Positions 7,853-15,976 of a DNA stretch of 64,000 bases are shown here, piece by piece. The translations under genes and the position numbers were made by a program. Source of the DNA: Alphaproteobacteria bacterium (GTDB taxonomy: Bacteria; Pseudomonadota; Alphaproteobacteria; Micropepsales; Micropepsaceae); assembly GCA_017983635.1 (NCBI GenBank), contig JAGOBA010000001.1, forward strand, positions 248,001 to 312,000. The letters are read 5' to 3'. The notes beneath the pieces were generated by a model, which had not been told where the DNA came from, did no database searches, and worked only from the letters and a program-made list of their open reading frames with translations. The first letter of the stretch is position 1, and every line of letters starts with the position of its first letter.

Positions 7853-8581
7853 TCACCATTTTTCGATCCAGGGTCTTAGGTCCAGCTCGTGCGTCCAGGC
7901 ATCGCGCGGCTGGCGGTGGAGCATCCAATACATGTCGGCGATGTGATCGGGCGAGAGAATCCCGTCCTCGGCCTTCTTCGCGTACATTTCGGGGAAGGTG
8001 TCGCGGATGAAAGCGGTGTCGATGGCGCCGTCGATCACGGTGTGGGCGACGTGGATGCCCTTCGGCCCGAGCTCGCGTGCCATGCTTTGCGCGAGCGCGC
8101 GCAGGGCGAATTTGGCGCCGGCAAACGCCGAGAAGCCGGCGGAACCGCGCATGCTCGCGGTCGCGCCGGTGAAGATGATCGTGCCCCGGCCCCTGGGCGT
8201 CATGCGCCGGGCCGCCTCTCGACCCATGAGGAAGCCCGCGAACGCTCCCATCTCCCAAACCTTCGTGTAGACGCGCGTGGTGGTTTCGGCGATCGGAAAA
8301 CGGACGTTCGCGCCGATGTTGAAGACGGCGACTTCGATCTCGCCGACGTCGCGTTCGATTTCATCGAGGAGTGCGATCGTTTCCTCTTCCTTGCGCGCAT
8401 CTGACCCGAAGGCGTGCGCCTTGCCGCCCGCAGCGCCGATTTGCGCCACGAGGTCGGCGAGCTTGTCCTTCTCACGCCGCGTGACGCAGGCGACATAACC
8501 CTCGCGGGCAAAGCGGCGTGCGATTGCACCACCGGTGGCGTCGCCTGCGCCGATGATCAGCGCGACGGGGGATTTGGACAT
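7853..8581 (-). CDS. Atypical SDR with the catalytic tyrosine replaced
   Basis: A 242-aa SDR-fold protein. The glycine motif is divergent (IIGAGDATGGAIA instead of TGxxxGIG), and the catalytic YxxxK reads F153-A-G-A-K157, so the general acid Tyr is a Phe. The serine position is occupied by an FTGATAS segment. Cofactor fold and length are otherwise normal. It starts from an ATG with AAGGAG seven bases upstream and forms an operon with the DsbA-type isomerase. It may bind a nucleotide without classical dehydrogenase chemistry, or use other residues. Confidence 0.85.
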   Translation of the reverse strand: MSKSPVALIIGAGDATGGAIARRFAREGYVACVTRREKDKLADLVAQIGAAGGKAHAFGSDARKEEETIALLDEIERDVGEIEVAVFNIGANVRFPIAETTTRVYTKVWEMGAFAGFLMGREAARRMTPRGRGTIIFTGATASMRGSAGFSAFAGAKFALRALAQSMARELGPKGIHVAHTVIDGAIDTAFIRDTFPEMYAKKAEDGILSPDHIADMYWMLHRQPRDAWTHELDLRPWIEKW

Positions 8582-8687
8582 GGGCGCTCCTTGTGAGGCC
8601 CAGGCAGTCTAGCCCCCCGCTTCGACGAAGCTCAACGCCTGATAGGCGACGAACATTTCGGGGAAGATGCTCGCACCTCGTGTTCTC

Positions 8688-8716
8688 TTGCTTTTCACAA
8701 GCCTTTGCTTTATTAA
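8688..8716 (+). promoter_or_regulatory. Sigma-70 promoter, probable leaderless transcript
   Basis: TTGCTT (8688-8693), a 17-bp spacer, and TATTAA (8711-8716). Only seven bases separate the -10 from the ATG at 8724, so transcription would begin at or next to the start codon. This also argues against the upstream in-frame ATG at 8667. Confidence 0.6.
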
Positions 8717-8723
8717 ATTCCGC

Positions 8724-9368
8724 ATGACCACGATCACAGCGTCGAGTTCGGCCAAGCAGGCGGTGCTCGAATTTCTCAAGCGCCATGGACCCAGCGAGGC
8801 GGCGGAGATTGCCAAGTCGCTCGACGTTACGCCGATGGCGGTGCGGCAGCACCTCTATGCGCTGGAGGACGAGGGGTTGGTCTCGTTCGCGACGGCGCCG
8901 AAGGACGGCGGGCGCGGGCGGCCATCGAAGCTTTGGCAGGTGGAGCAGCGCGCGGATGTCTTGTTTCCGGATGCGCATGCGGAGCTCTCCGTCGAATTGA
9001 TCGGTAACATCCGCGAGGTGTTCGGCGAACGCGGGCTCGACAAGCTGATCGAGAAGAGGACGGAGCATCAGATCGCGAGCTATCGCGCCGCGCTTTCGTC
9101 GGCAGCCACGTTGAAGGAGAAGGTCAAACGGTTGGCGCGGCTGCGCACCGAGGCCGGCTACATGGCAGAGGCGTCGAGCGACGGCGAAACATTCTTGCTT
9201 GTCGAGAACCACTGCCCCGTGTGCCGCGCGGCAGCTGCGTGTACCGGTCTTTGCCGCCAAGAGCTTGAGGTTTTTCGCGCAGCGCTGGGGCGAAACGTCG
9301 TTGTGCAGCGCACGGATCACATTCTGGCGGGCGCGCGGCGCTGTGCCTACCGGATCAGCGCTGCCTAA
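8724..9368 (+). CDS. SufR-like HTH regulator with cysteine cluster
   Basis: A 214-aa regulator. Residues about 8-70 form a winged HTH (AVLEFLKRHGPSEAAEIAKSL, then TPMAVRQHLYALEDEGLV). The C-terminal half carries C164-P-V-C167-x5-C173-x3-C177 and a further Cys in GARRCAYRI, a set compatible with an Fe-S cluster as in SufR and related DeoR/ArsR-like sensors. It is divergent from the atypical SDR operon, which is a natural target. The ATG at 8724 is chosen because the promoter lies between it and the alternative at 8667. Confidence 0.85.
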   Translation: MTTITASSSAKQAVLEFLKRHGPSEAAEIAKSLDVTPMAVRQHLYALEDEGLVSFATAPKDGGRGRPSKLWQVEQRADVLFPDAHAELSVELIGNIREVFGERGLDKLIEKRTEHQIASYRAALSSAATLKEKVKRLARLRTEAGYMAEASSDGETFLLVENHCPVCRAAAACTGLCRQELEVFRAALGRNVVVQRTDHILAGARRCAYRISAA

Positions 9369-9448
9369 ACTCGCGCTTCAATTGTTATTACAATCGTTAC
9401 TCTTGTGTGATTTCCCCGCTTCTCAGAAAGCGATTCTCGCGGTATTGG

Positions 9449-9464
9449 TTGCCAGGTTTGGCAA
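9449..9464. promoter_or_regulatory. Inverted repeat upstream of the cold-shock/VOC fusion gene
   Basis: TTGCCA-GGTT-TGGCAA, 6-bp perfect arms, centred about 70 bp before the fusion gene's ATG, inside a 158-bp AT-richer gap. Could be an operator or a short RNA hairpin in the leader. Confidence 0.35.
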
Positions 9465-9526
9465 ATCCCCCAGCGCGTGTGCTGGGTCGAGAGAGACTGT
9501 GACTATCGCAAGGGCTGGCGCGGACG

Positions 9527-10318
9527 ATGCGGAAAACTGGAACTGTTAAGTGGTTTAATCAGGCTAAGGGATTCGGTTTCATTCTACCTGATGGCGGCGG
9601 CGCCGACGTCTTCGTACATGTTTCCGCATTGACCAAGGCGGGTGTCCAAACTCTAGGCGAAGGACAACGCGTTTCATTCGATCTCGCTCAAGACCGCGGC
9701 AAGACGATGGCTGCGGAGTTGTCGCTCGACGGACCTGCACCCACGCCGCCGCCACGCGGTGGCGGCGGCGGCGGGTTTCGCGATCGCGATGATCGTGGCG
9801 GCGGTGGCGGATTTCGCGAGAGAGACGGCGGCGGACGACCGCCGCGCGGTGGCGGTTTCGGCGCCGGCGGTCATGAGGGTGGCGGACGGGGCGGCTTCGG
9901 CCCGCGCGGCGCAGGTCCCGGTGCAGGACCGCGGCCTCACGCTGGAATTTTCGATGCGTTGAATATGGTCGTCATGCGCGTGCGGGATCTGAAAATGGCT
10001 CGCGACTGGTACGAACGGGTGTTGGAATTGCACCCGACCGAGAACTCCATGGGGCCGACTGTGGTGCTCGATCTGGGGCGGGGCGCCAATCTGTGCCTTT
10101 GGCAGCTTGCCGAAGGCGAGACGCTGGCCAACACGCAGACGGCGAGTTCGTTCCCAAATTTTCGGACTGGCGACATCGACGGAATTCATAGCAAGCTGGA
10201 GGGACTCGGCGTCAGCGTCACCCCGCTTCAGGGTGGCGAGGGGTCGAAGTGGTTTTCGTTCTATGATCCGGACGGGAACCGTATCGATGTGATGCAGAAC
10301 CGCCCGCGTGCGTTTTAA
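9527..10318 (+). CDS. Fusion: cold-shock domain, glycine-rich linker and VOC (glyoxalase-fold) domain
   Basis: A single 263-aa reading frame. Residues 3-67 are a cold-shock domain with RNP1 KGFGFI (14-19) and RNP2 VFVHV (28-32), expected to bind single-stranded nucleic acid. Residues about 72-137 are a Gly/Arg/Asp-rich linker with RGG-like repeats. Residues about 143-258 are a VOC/glyoxalase-fold domain ([20 protein letters not shown] at its start, [16 protein letters not shown] at its end). I know no described protein with this architecture. The linker codons are GC-rich but in frame throughout, with no sign of a frameshift. The next gene encodes a second cold-shock-like protein 31 bp downstream. 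Confidence 0.88.
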   Translation: MRKTGTVKWFNQAKGFGFILPDGGGADVFVHVSALTKAGVQTLGEGQRVSFDLAQDRGKTMAAELSLDGPAPTPPPRGGGGGGFRDRDDRGGGGGFRERDGGGRPPRGGGFGAGGHEGGGRGGFGPRGAGPGAGPRPHAGIFDALNMVVMRVRDLKMARDWYERVLELHPTENSMGPTVVLDLGRGANLCLWQLAEGETLANTQTASSFPNFRTGDIDGIHSKLEGLGVSVTPLQGGEGSKWFSFYDPDGNRIDVMQNRPRAF

Positions 10319-10349
10319 CCGGGGGAGCTTCTAACAGTAGAGGTTCGTC

Positions 10350-10712
10350 ATGGCTCAACGCGCAATCCACTGGGACACCGCGCCCCAAAATAACGGCAAC
10401 GATCCAGACAATCTGGTGCCGTCGGTCTTGCCGATCGCGAAACCGCAAGTCACGCGACGCGTCGGGGTGATCAAGGCATATTCGCCGCGCAAATCGTACG
10501 GGCTCGTCGAGAGCGCGTGCGATGCGGGCGATGCGATCTTCAACATCGATGACGTCGTGCCGTGCGACCGGCCGAAGCTCGACAGCGGGCAAACGGTGAC
10601 GTTCCATGTTGTGGACGGGCCGGACGGATTGGCGGCGAAAGAGATTCGTATCGACGCCACCACCCTGCCCCCACTGCCCGACGAGACGCGGCTGCTCAAA
10701 GGTTGGCGTTAG
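10350..10712 (+). CDS. Diverged cold-shock-domain-like protein
   Basis: A 120-aa protein. Residues about 37-100 keep the outline of a cold-shock domain: RRVGVIKAYSPRKSYGLVES, then GDAIFNIDDV and a closing GPDGLAAKEIR strand. The RNP aromatic residues are largely lost (KSYGLV in place of KGFGFI), so nucleic-acid binding would be altered. A disordered N-terminal 35 residues precedes it. AGAGG lies before the ATG, and the short gap suggests co-transcription with the fusion gene. Confidence 0.75.
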   Translation: MAQRAIHWDTAPQNNGNDPDNLVPSVLPIAKPQVTRRVGVIKAYSPRKSYGLVESACDAGDAIFNIDDVVPCDRPKLDSGQTVTFHVVDGPDGLAAKEIRIDATTLPPLPDETRLLKGWR

Positions 10713-10737
10713 GTATCCGTTGCGCTTGCTCTTCGCC

Positions 10738-11106
10738 ATGCGGGTTTTTCAAGCGGCTGGGATTTGGGGCCTGCTTCTTCTCAGTGGGCTCTACCTCGCT
10801 TATCTAGCCGGCGCCGGCGAGTTTTCGGTCGTCACCAGCCATCCGCAATATGTGCACGGGTTCTTCTTGGTGGGGCTCGCGTGGCAGGTGGCGTTTCTGA
10901 TGATAGCGACGGATCCGATCCGCTACCGGCTGATGATGCTGGTGGCGATGTTGGAGAAATTTCCGTTCACATTGGCGACGTTGCTGCTCTATTCGAACGG
11001 CGACATTCCGGCGAGTGTACTTGGCGTCGGCCTTATCGACGGGCTGCTTGGCGTGCTGTTTGGGGTCTCCTACGCGATCACGGCAGATTCTGCCGACGCG
11101 GATTAG
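10738..11106 (+). CDS. Small four-helix membrane protein
   Basis: A 122-aa protein with four predicted membrane segments (residues about 4-22, 34-52, 60-82, 92-112) and almost no soluble part. No family recognised. An in-frame TTG at 10720 would add six residues. It starts 25 bp after the cold-shock-like gene and may be the last gene of that unit. A 157-bp gap follows. Confidence 0.7.
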   Translation: MRVFQAAGIWGLLLLSGLYLAYLAGAGEFSVVTSHPQYVHGFFLVGLAWQVAFLMIATDPIRYRLMMLVAMLEKFPFTLATLLLYSNGDIPASVLGVGLIDGLLGVLFGVSYAITADSADAD

Positions 11107-11263
11107 CAACACCGCAGCGTGACCCTGCGAATCTTTTCGAACCGTCGATCGCTTTTCAGCATTTCTTAGAGCGCCGTTCGTAGTGTCGTAACCGTACGAA
11201 GCGGCGTGCGGATCGCTTAACAGGCGTTCACGCGCACTAACAAAACCATAACAAGACTTTCGA

Positions 11264-12070
11264 ATGCGTGGGGCTCTTCTCATCTTGGCGATCGGCGCCA
11301 TGCTGGCGTGCGCGAATGCGCGCGCGAGGCAGTTCGACGCCGTTCAAGATTTGGCGCAAGAGAAAGCCGCCGCCGTTGCTTTGTTCAAACGCCGCGCCTC
11401 GAGCCAAGTTGCGACGCTGGCGCAGGACCGACTGTTCGCCGCCTACCTCACGGCCGCGACGCTTGGCGAAGGCGAACGGTTGCGCAGGCGCATCGAGGCC
11501 GCGCTCGGTACGTTGAACAAGCGCTTCGGCATCCGCGAGGTCACGCTCACCGATCGTTCCGGCGAGTTCGTTGTGCGCGTCGGCGACTACGACAAGTCGA
11601 TCGCCAAAGTCGATCCGAAATTGGACATGGTCACGATGGCCGGTTTTGCTGCGCCCGCACGCCGGACGGCGGTTCTGCATGGCGTGACGACGGTCGTTCA
11701 CGCGGCCGCGGTCATCTGGCGCGAACAGGCGGAGTTCGTGCTCAGCGCGACGCAACACTTCGCAGCCTATAAGACCGTTCTCGCGCGCGGCCTCGGCAGG
11801 CGGCAAGCGGTCGTACTGATCGACGAGAAGGGCGCGGTGCTCGCCGACAGCCGCCCTGGCACAAACACGAAAATTTTGGGCGGTATGTCGTTCGACGCGC
11901 TGCAACGCGCGCTTAAGGGGACGGCGGAGGCCGGCGCCGGCGAGGTCGTGCGCGGGCCGGAGCACTTCAACGTGAGTTACAAGGCGGTCGATGGATGGAC
12001 GGTGATTGCGGTTGAGACCGCAGAGCCGCTGCGCCGCTGTTCGAAGGATGGGGCGCGTCTATGTGGTTGA
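11264..12070 (+). CDS. Secreted sensor-like protein partnered with a kinase-like protein
   Basis: A 268-aa protein with a signal peptide (LLILAIGAMLACANARA) and a periplasmic body resembling a double Cache sensor: a long helix (residues about 25-85) followed by two alpha/beta lobes, with LTDRSGEFVVRVGDY and LIDEKGAVLADSRP strands typical of Cache/PAS-like binding pockets. Its 3' end overlaps the kinase-like gene by ten bases, so the pair is translationally linked. Probably a soluble extracytoplasmic partner of that sensor; no catalytic motif. Confidence 0.65.
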   Translation: MRGALLILAIGAMLACANARARQFDAVQDLAQEKAAAVALFKRRASSQVATLAQDRLFAAYLTAATLGEGERLRRRIEAALGTLNKRFGIREVTLTDRSGEFVVRVGDYDKSIAKVDPKLDMVTMAGFAAPARRTAVLHGVTTVVHAAAVIWREQAEFVLSATQHFAAYKTVLARGLGRRQAVVLIDEKGAVLADSRPGTNTKILGGMSFDALQRALKGTAEAGAGEVVRGPEHFNVSYKAVDGWTVIAVETAEPLRRCSKDGARLCG

Positions 12071-13887
12071 GGGGGAAGATCACGGCGGCGATCGCCGTTC
12101 TGATCGGGATGCCGTTGCTGTTGTGTCTGGGCATCATGTGGTTCAGCGCGAACGCGACGTTGCGCGAGGCCGGCACGAGCGATCTTGAGGCGGCGACGCG
12201 GTCGGTTGCGAACGCGATCGACGCGCGCATGGCGCTCGACCTCACGCACTTGAAGGCGTGGAGCGCGCTCCCCGTCATGCAGGATGCGCTTATTGCGGAT
12301 GATGGCGGAGACGTTGCGAGCACGATCGCCGCACTGAAAACGCAATATCGGGACTTCTCGAAACTCGTTGTTGCCGACGCCAGAGGCACCGTGATCGCCG
12401 CGACGGCCAAGGAAGACCGCGGCCTCGATCTTTCAACGGACGAGGGTCACGTTGCGGCGATGTCGGGTCGTGTGCAGCAGAGCGCTTACGGGATGCGGGC
12501 GCCCGGTGCGACCGAGACGATCGCCTTCACCGTGCCATTAATCGCGGCCTATGACCGGCAGAGCGTGATCGGGACGCTGACGGGAACGCTCGATGTCGAG
12601 GCGCTGATGTCGTCGGTTGTTGCGAGTTCAACGCTGGCGACCGCCGGACACAATGTGGTTGTGACGCGACGGAGCGATGGGCGGATCGTGTTTGCGGCAA
12701 AACGCGACGGGACGCTGTTCGATGCTCTGAAAGCCGCCGGGATCGGGCGCGGCGCCGGCGCGGCAACGATCGATTGGAAGGCCGAGCCCTATTTGGTTGC
12801 CAGTACCGTTCCGGCCGGTAAACCCCTGGTGCACGAGACAGGCTTTGCGGTGCTTGGGCTAGCCCCCGCGGCGGCGATCTTTACGGCGGCGGACAGGCTG
12901 TTGAATGTCACGATGCTTGGCGGCGCAATAGCTGCAGCGCTTGCGCTCTATCTTGCGTGGCATTGGTCGACGCCGCTGGTGCAGCTTGAGACCACGATGA
13001 GCCGGGTGGCGCGCGGCGATGTTTCGGCGCGCGCGGTCGCCGTGGCGGCGCAGCATACGTTTGCGCCGTTGGCGCGGTCGGTCGAAGTCTTCCGGCAGAC
13101 CAAGATCGTGCGCGACCGGCTGGTGGCGCGCGAGGCCGACTTGGCACGCGCCAAGGAGGACGCCGAGTCCGCGTTGCATAGGAAGTCGGAGCATTTGGCA
13201 AGCCTCGCGCTCGCGTTCAAGACGCAGATGTCGACGATCGTCGAGCTTGCGGACGCGATCAATCGCGAGAACCTGCAGGCGATCGCCGCCGGGCGCATAC
13301 CTTCGGGTCACGCTGGCGACATCAGCCGGGCGGGCGTGCAGTTGCTGGCGGTGATCAACGATCTGTTCGATCTCTCCGAAGCGGAGGCTGGGCATCTTTC
13401 GTTGGATGAGGCCGAAATCGATCTTTCCTTGCTCGTGCGTGACAGCGTGGGTTTGATGAACGACGCGGCCGCGAAGGCGAAGGTTTCGATGCGGATCGAC
13501 GGCGCGGACGGCGCCCTGCCCGTTCGCGCGGACGGACACAAGTTGCGGCAGGTGATGTTCAACCTGCTCTCGAACGCGATCAAGTTCACGCCAGAAGCCG
13601 GTCAGGTGAAGGTTTCGCTGCGCAGGGATGCCTATGGGCGTCCGGCGATCGCGATCGAAGACACGGGCATCGGCATGCCCGCGAACCTGTCGCCCGTCGC
13701 GTTCTCGAGCGATAAAACGGCGCATGGGCCGGGGCTTGGCCTGCCGCTCGTGCGGCGGCTGGTCGAGCTGCACCAAGGCTCGTTCGAAATCGACAGCGAA
13801 GTCGGCCGCGGCACGATCGCGACGGTGGCGCTGCCGGTGGAACGATTGGTGGCCGCGCCGGTTGAGGGTGAGCGTCTGAGCGCCTGA
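12061..13887 (+). CDS. Membrane histidine-kinase-like protein lacking the phospho-acceptor His
   Basis: 608 aa. An N-terminal membrane segment (about 6-28), a periplasmic dCache-type domain (about 30-270), a second membrane segment (about 280-305), HAMP (about 306-360), a coiled linker, then a dimerisation helix and a HATPase. The ATPase keeps the N box (NLLSNAIKFTPE), G1 (EDTGIGM) and G2 (GPGLGLPLVRR). The H-box is K375-SEHLASLALAFKTQ: the histidine position is L384, the Glu after it is A385 and the usual Pro is Q389. It therefore looks like a pseudokinase or ATP-binding scaffold. No response regulator is adjacent. Confidence 0.85.
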   Translation: MWLRGKITAAIAVLIGMPLLLCLGIMWFSANATLREAGTSDLEAATRSVANAIDARMALDLTHLKAWSALPVMQDALIADDGGDVASTIAALKTQYRDFSKLVVADARGTVIAATAKEDRGLDLSTDEGHVAAMSGRVQQSAYGMRAPGATETIAFTVPLIAAYDRQSVIGTLTGTLDVEALMSSVVASSTLATAGHNVVVTRRSDGRIVFAAKRDGTLFDALKAAGIGRGAGAATIDWKAEPYLVASTVPAGKPLVHETGFAVLGLAPAAAIFTAADRLLNVTMLGGAIAAALALYLAWHWSTPLVQLETTMSRVARGDVSARAVAVAAQHTFAPLARSVEVFRQTKIVRDRLVAREADLARAKEDAESALHRKSEHLASLALAFKTQMSTIVELADAINRENLQAIAAGRIPSGHAGDISRAGVQLLAVINDLFDLSEAEAGHLSLDEAEIDLSLLVRDSVGLMNDAAAKAKVSMRIDGADGALPVRADGHKLRQVMFNLLSNAIKFTPEAGQVKVSLRRDAYGRPAIAIEDTGIGMPANLSPVAFSSDKTAHGPGLGLPLVRRLVELHQGSFEIDSEVGRGTIATVALPVERLVAAPVEGERLSA

Positions 13888-13888
13888 C

Positions 13889-14713
13889 CTATCCCTGCAT
13901 TGCCATGAAGAGTTGCCGCGTTGCCTCGTCTGCCGCGTAGAGCGTTTCGATGCGGAGTTCGTCGGCGGTGATGTCTTGGGCGGTGCCGAAGGTTGCGATT
14001 ACCGTGAAGAGCGATATGCGTAGCCCGTCTTTCGTCATCTCCAGCGGCAGCACGGGGACAAGCGCCGCGTCTTCAGCGGCCCAAAGGGTTTCGGCCTCTT
14101 GGTACTGGCTGAGGTCGGCGAGAACAGCTTTCATTTCTTGACCGCCGAGCGCCTCGGCTTCGCGTTGGGCGCGGTGCCACAGTAGCGGGGCCACGGCCGC
14201 CCAGTTCGTCACGAGCGGCTTGATGCCGTTCGGGTGGAAGAAGAGGCGCATCAGGTTGCGCTCGGCGCCGCCGACGCGGGTCCAGAGATCGGGCCCGATC
14301 AATTCGCTCATCATGTCGAACGGTTTGTTCGAAAGGCGGATGTTCCAGGCGCGATCGATGGCGACGGCGGGGAACGGCGCGGCGCTGGTCAGCATCATGC
14401 GCACGGCGTGCATCACTTGCGTCATCTGTGGATCGTCCAAGGGTCTCGCGCGAAAGACGGGCGCAAAGCCCGCGGCGGTGAGCCAGTCGTTGCGTTCGCG
14501 CAAAGGCACCTCCAGCGTTTCGCTGAGCTGGAGGATCATGCTGCGACTGGGCTTCGCGCGGCCGGATTCGAGGAAGCTGACGTGGCGCTGCGAGACGCCG
14601 GAGGCGAGCGCCAGATCGAGTTGCGACATGCGCCGCTTCGAGCGCCAGGACTTGAGCAGATTTGGGAATTGCTCGCCGATGCGGCCGGTGGGCTCGAACG
14701 TGGAAAGGGACAT
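13889..14713 (-). CDS. XRE-family regulator with MmyB-like ligand domain
   Basis: 274 aa. Residues about 10-70 form a Cro/CI-type HTH (LKSWRSKRRMSQLDLALASGV, SQRHVSFLESGRAKPSRSM), and the rest matches the MmyB-like PAS-type ligand-binding domain (AIDRAWNIRLSNKPF, LMRLFFHPNGIKP). The ATG at 14713 is preceded by AGGAGG with five bases spacing, so the in-frame upstream start at 14761 is rejected. It sits between the kinase-like gene (convergent) and the DUF3604 operon (same strand). Target unknown. Confidence 0.88.
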   Translation of the reverse strand: MSLSTFEPTGRIGEQFPNLLKSWRSKRRMSQLDLALASGVSQRHVSFLESGRAKPSRSMILQLSETLEVPLRERNDWLTAAGFAPVFRARPLDDPQMTQVMHAVRMMLTSAAPFPAVAIDRAWNIRLSNKPFDMMSELIGPDLWTRVGGAERNLMRLFFHPNGIKPLVTNWAAVAPLLWHRAQREAEALGGQEMKAVLADLSQYQEAETLWAAEDAALVPVLPLEMTKDGLRISLFTVIATFGTAQDITADELRIETLYAADEATRQLFMAMQG

Positions 14714-14785
14714 GTTGCCTCCTGCTGACCCCATTGTCGGCCGTCGGCGGCGGGTATTCAATGACCTCGGAGGTAATCGGAGCGC

Positions 14786-15976
14786 CTACGCGAGGGCTCG
14801 CGACACGAACCAGAAGGTGCCCAGAGCGAAAAGGAACGCGGCAGTGGCGTCGAATGCCACAGAGGGCACTTCCTTGAGGGTGCGGTGGAGCGCCCAGAGG
14901 ACCGCGGCCAAGATCGCGAGCGCCGTTAACTGGCCGAGCTCTACGCCGACGTTGAAGGCGAGCAGTGTCCAGATCAGGCTGCCGGACGGGATGTGCAGCG
15001 CAAGCAATGGGCCCGCGAATCCTGCGCCGTGGGCGAGGCCGAAAACAGTGGCGATGACCGGCGCGACATACGGGGCGTCGATGCCGCGGGCGTAGGACAT
15101 CGTGACAGCGAAGAGCGCGATGCCGCCGATGACAATCCACGGAAGCACCGGCAAGCCGAGGATATGCGCGAGCGGTGGCAATAGAAGAATCCCGGCGGCG
15201 CCGATCAGCGCGTAGGATCGCGGGATCGCTCGTGCGCGGGCGAGCGCGTCGCCCGCTGCCCACGCGACAGTGAAGCCGATGAGGGATTCGATCGTTGCCG
15301 TTTCGGGCTTCAGGATTCCGAGCGCTACCAGGGCCAGCGTCAGCGAGTGGCCAAGCGTGAATCCGGTGACAGCGATCAAGATGCGCCACACGCCGCCGGC
15401 GAGCATAACGAGCGCGATCAAGAACGCGATGTGGTCGAGGCCGGAAAGGACGTGTTCGTAGCCGAGGGCGAGGAAGCTCAAGAACGTGTTGGCTTGCTGC
15501 GTCGATGGCGCGCCGATTTCGACGGTCGTGTGGCCTTCGGTCAGAATTGCCTCATGCGCGCCGGCCGCGTCGGTCAGGCGGATGTAGTGCACGTGGCTGA
15601 TCGATACTTCGAAGAAGGCGCCGACGGTCAAGGTGGCGGGGCTTTGCCCGAACGGCTTCGGGCAGCCGATATGCATGGCAACGCGAATGTCGCCGCGCGG
15701 CGCCGGGATCGCGCGCGGCGCGACCGCGGCGCAGGGCGCCCCGTCTTGGGTAAGCTTCACCGTGCGGGCCAAATGGGTCGCGACGAGCGTGGGTAGGTCT
15801 TGGGGCGTTTCGCTGAGCTGCGTCGCGCGGTAAGCGTCGACCTGAAAGACGCCGTCGAGCGAGTCCGCGCCGACCGTCCAGGTGGAAAAGCTTTGGCTGC
15901 GCGTGTGGGCTTGCACGGGCGCCGCGAGCGCCGCCATCAGCCATGCGATGAGGACAAGCAGAGCCCTACTGCGCAT
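14786..15976 (-). CDS. HupE/UreJ-family membrane protein
   Basis: 396 aa: signal peptide (about 1-23), an extracytoplasmic domain to about residue 170, then seven or so membrane helices. The family signature is clear: YEHVLSGLDHIAFLIAL followed by TGFTLGHSLTLAL, with His/Asp residues inside the membrane, and a third His in FGLAHGAGFAGP. Characterised HupE and UreJ proteins take up nickel or another divalent metal. It overlaps the PPIase gene by 11 bp and closes the DUF3604 operon. Confidence 0.9.
   Translation of the reverse strand: MRSRALLVLIAWLMAALAAPVQAHTRSQSFSTWTVGADSLDGVFQVDAYRATQLSETPQDLPTLVATHLARTVKLTQDGAPCAAVAPRAIPAPRGDIRVAMHIGCPKPFGQSPATLTVGAFFEVSISHVHYIRLTDAAGAHEAILTEGHTTVEIGAPSTQQANTFLSFLALGYEHVLSGLDHIAFLIALVMLAGGVWRILIAVTGFTLGHSLTLALVALGILKPETATIESLIGFTVAWAAGDALARARAIPRSYALIGAAGILLLPPLAHILGLPVLPWIVIGGIALFAVTMSYARGIDAPYVAPVIATVFGLAHGAGFAGPLLALHIPSGSLIWTLLAFNVGVELGQLTALAILAAVLWALHRTLKEVPSVAFDATAAFLFALGTFWFVSRALA

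Noticed and set aside
8619-8631. GCTTCG-A-CGAAGC palindrome between the atypical SDR and the SufR-like gene
   Set aside because: Short and of a kind common in GC-rich intergenic DNA; it lies far upstream of the identified promoter.
9740-9940. Glycine-rich repeats as a possible sequencing artefact or tandem repeat expansion
   Set aside because: The frame stays open with varied codons, and both flanking domains are in the same frame, so it is a genuine low-complexity linker.
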